Assembly: GCA_029939385.1 (NCBI GenBank)
Contig: JAOZSZ010000088.1
Location: 1 to 6,418 of the forward strand
From: Pontiella sp.
Lineage (GTDB): Bacteria; Verrucomicrobiota; Kiritimatiellia; Kiritimatiellales; Pontiellaceae
Reading direction: 5' to 3'
Length of the DNA stretch: 6,418 bases
Shown here in pieces: positions 6,139 to 6,418 of the stretch. The notes beneath the pieces were generated by a model. It ran no database searches and was not told the origin of the DNA. It was given only the letters and a program-made list of their open reading frames with translations. The position numbers were made by a program, and so were the translations under genes. Position 1 is the first letter of the stretch; the number at the start of each line of letters is the position of its first letter.

Positions 6139-6418
6139 ATGCTGTTTCGCCTCCAGACCATCTTGTTGAACCTAACATTCTACTCCTTCTTTTTTATCGT
6201 TGTGGCATTACTGGTTCCCGTGTTGCTCCTGATTGGGCTGGTGAAGGCTCCGTTTCTTTCTCCCCGAAAAAATATGGAGAGCTTGCGAGTCCTGATCCGG
6301 ATTTATGGCCGCTCCATGGTGTTTTTGGGTTGGCCATTCATCCGGGTGCGGCTGGAAAAGGACGCGGGCGATCCGCCCAAGGCCTGCATCTATGTCAGCA
6401 ACCATCGTGCAACATCGG
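6139..6418 (+). CDS. Lysophospholipid acyltransferase (PlsC/LPLAT family), N-terminal part only
   Basis: The first 93 codons from ATG 6139 are visible; the gene runs off the right edge. Enzymes of this family transfer an acyl chain from acyl-ACP or acyl-CoA to a hydroxyl of a lysophospholipid or related lipid at the inner membrane. Residues about 10-35 form a hydrophobic membrane segment (YSFFFIVVALLVPVLLLIGL), followed by a basic amphipathic part with RIYGRSMVFLGW (54-65). The sequence ends with IYVSNHRATS (84-93). His89 starts the catalytic HX4D motif, and the single remaining base, G, fits the expected Asp codon. The ribosome site is weak (GCGGAA-like sequence before the ATG), as often happens in translationally coupled genes, and the ACP stop is only 10 bases upstream. 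The pairing with an ACP gene suggests acyl-ACP as donor. The exact acceptor (lysophosphatidate, an ornithine-type lipid, or an aryl-headed polyene) cannot be told from this part. Confidence 0.88.
   Translation, partial: MLFRLQTILLNLTFYSFFFIVVALLVPVLLLIGLVKAPFLSPRKNMESLRVLIRIYGRSMVFLGWPFIRVRLEKDAGDPPKACIYVSNHRATS

Noticed and set aside
6208..6405. A 65-codon minus-strand frame near the right edge
   Set aside because: It is antisense to the acyltransferase gene, whose membrane segment and HX4D motif are clear on the plus strand.

Overview
The window holds five complete protein-coding genes, one gene cut by the right edge, and a candidate 10-codon leader peptide. The organism is a Gram-negative (diderm) bacterium. 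Four of the products carry Sec-type signal peptides, one of them is an outer-membrane beta-barrel of the PagL family, and Shine-Dalgarno sites are mostly strong with frequent GTG starts. Base composition looks moderate (about 50% GC) throughout, with no obvious break. Large secreted proteins of unknown function combining beta-sandwich and helical repeats would suit the PVC superphylum (Verrucomicrobiota, Kiritimatiellota, Lentisphaerota), but that placement is a weak inference.

Left region (91-5169, + strand): three closely packed genes probably form one operon. They encode a 1071-residue secreted protein, a 349-residue secreted protein (GTG start just after the stop of the first gene), and a 257-residue secreted protein. 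I recognise none of them as a named family. The first two end in the same kind of arrangement, an Ig-like beta domain followed by a helical TPR-like region. The third has a small beta domain, a Pro/Ala-rich linker and a helical HEAT-like domain. Together they look like periplasmic or cell-surface proteins built for protein-protein contact. They are the least explained part of the window.

Middle (5184-5765, - strand): a PagL-type lipid A 3-O-deacylase / acyloxyacyl hydrolase lies convergent to the operon, only 14 bases from it. Its GTG start has no good ribosome site of its own. A 10-codon reading frame with an ideal GGAGG site ends in a GTGA overlap with that start, which suggests translational coupling or a regulatory leader.

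Right region (5868-6418, + strand): divergent from the PagL-like gene is an acyl carrier protein gene, followed 10 bases later by a membrane-anchored lysophospholipid acyltransferase (PlsC/LPLAT family). The window ends one base into the expected Asp codon of its HX4D catalytic motif. An ACP-LPLAT pair opening an operon resembles the start of a specialised fatty-acid or polyene cluster, such as aryl polyene or flexirubin type, or a phospholipid-remodelling locus. The genes to the right would decide this. No rRNA, tRNA, CRISPR array, insertion sequence or convincing intrinsic terminator was seen.
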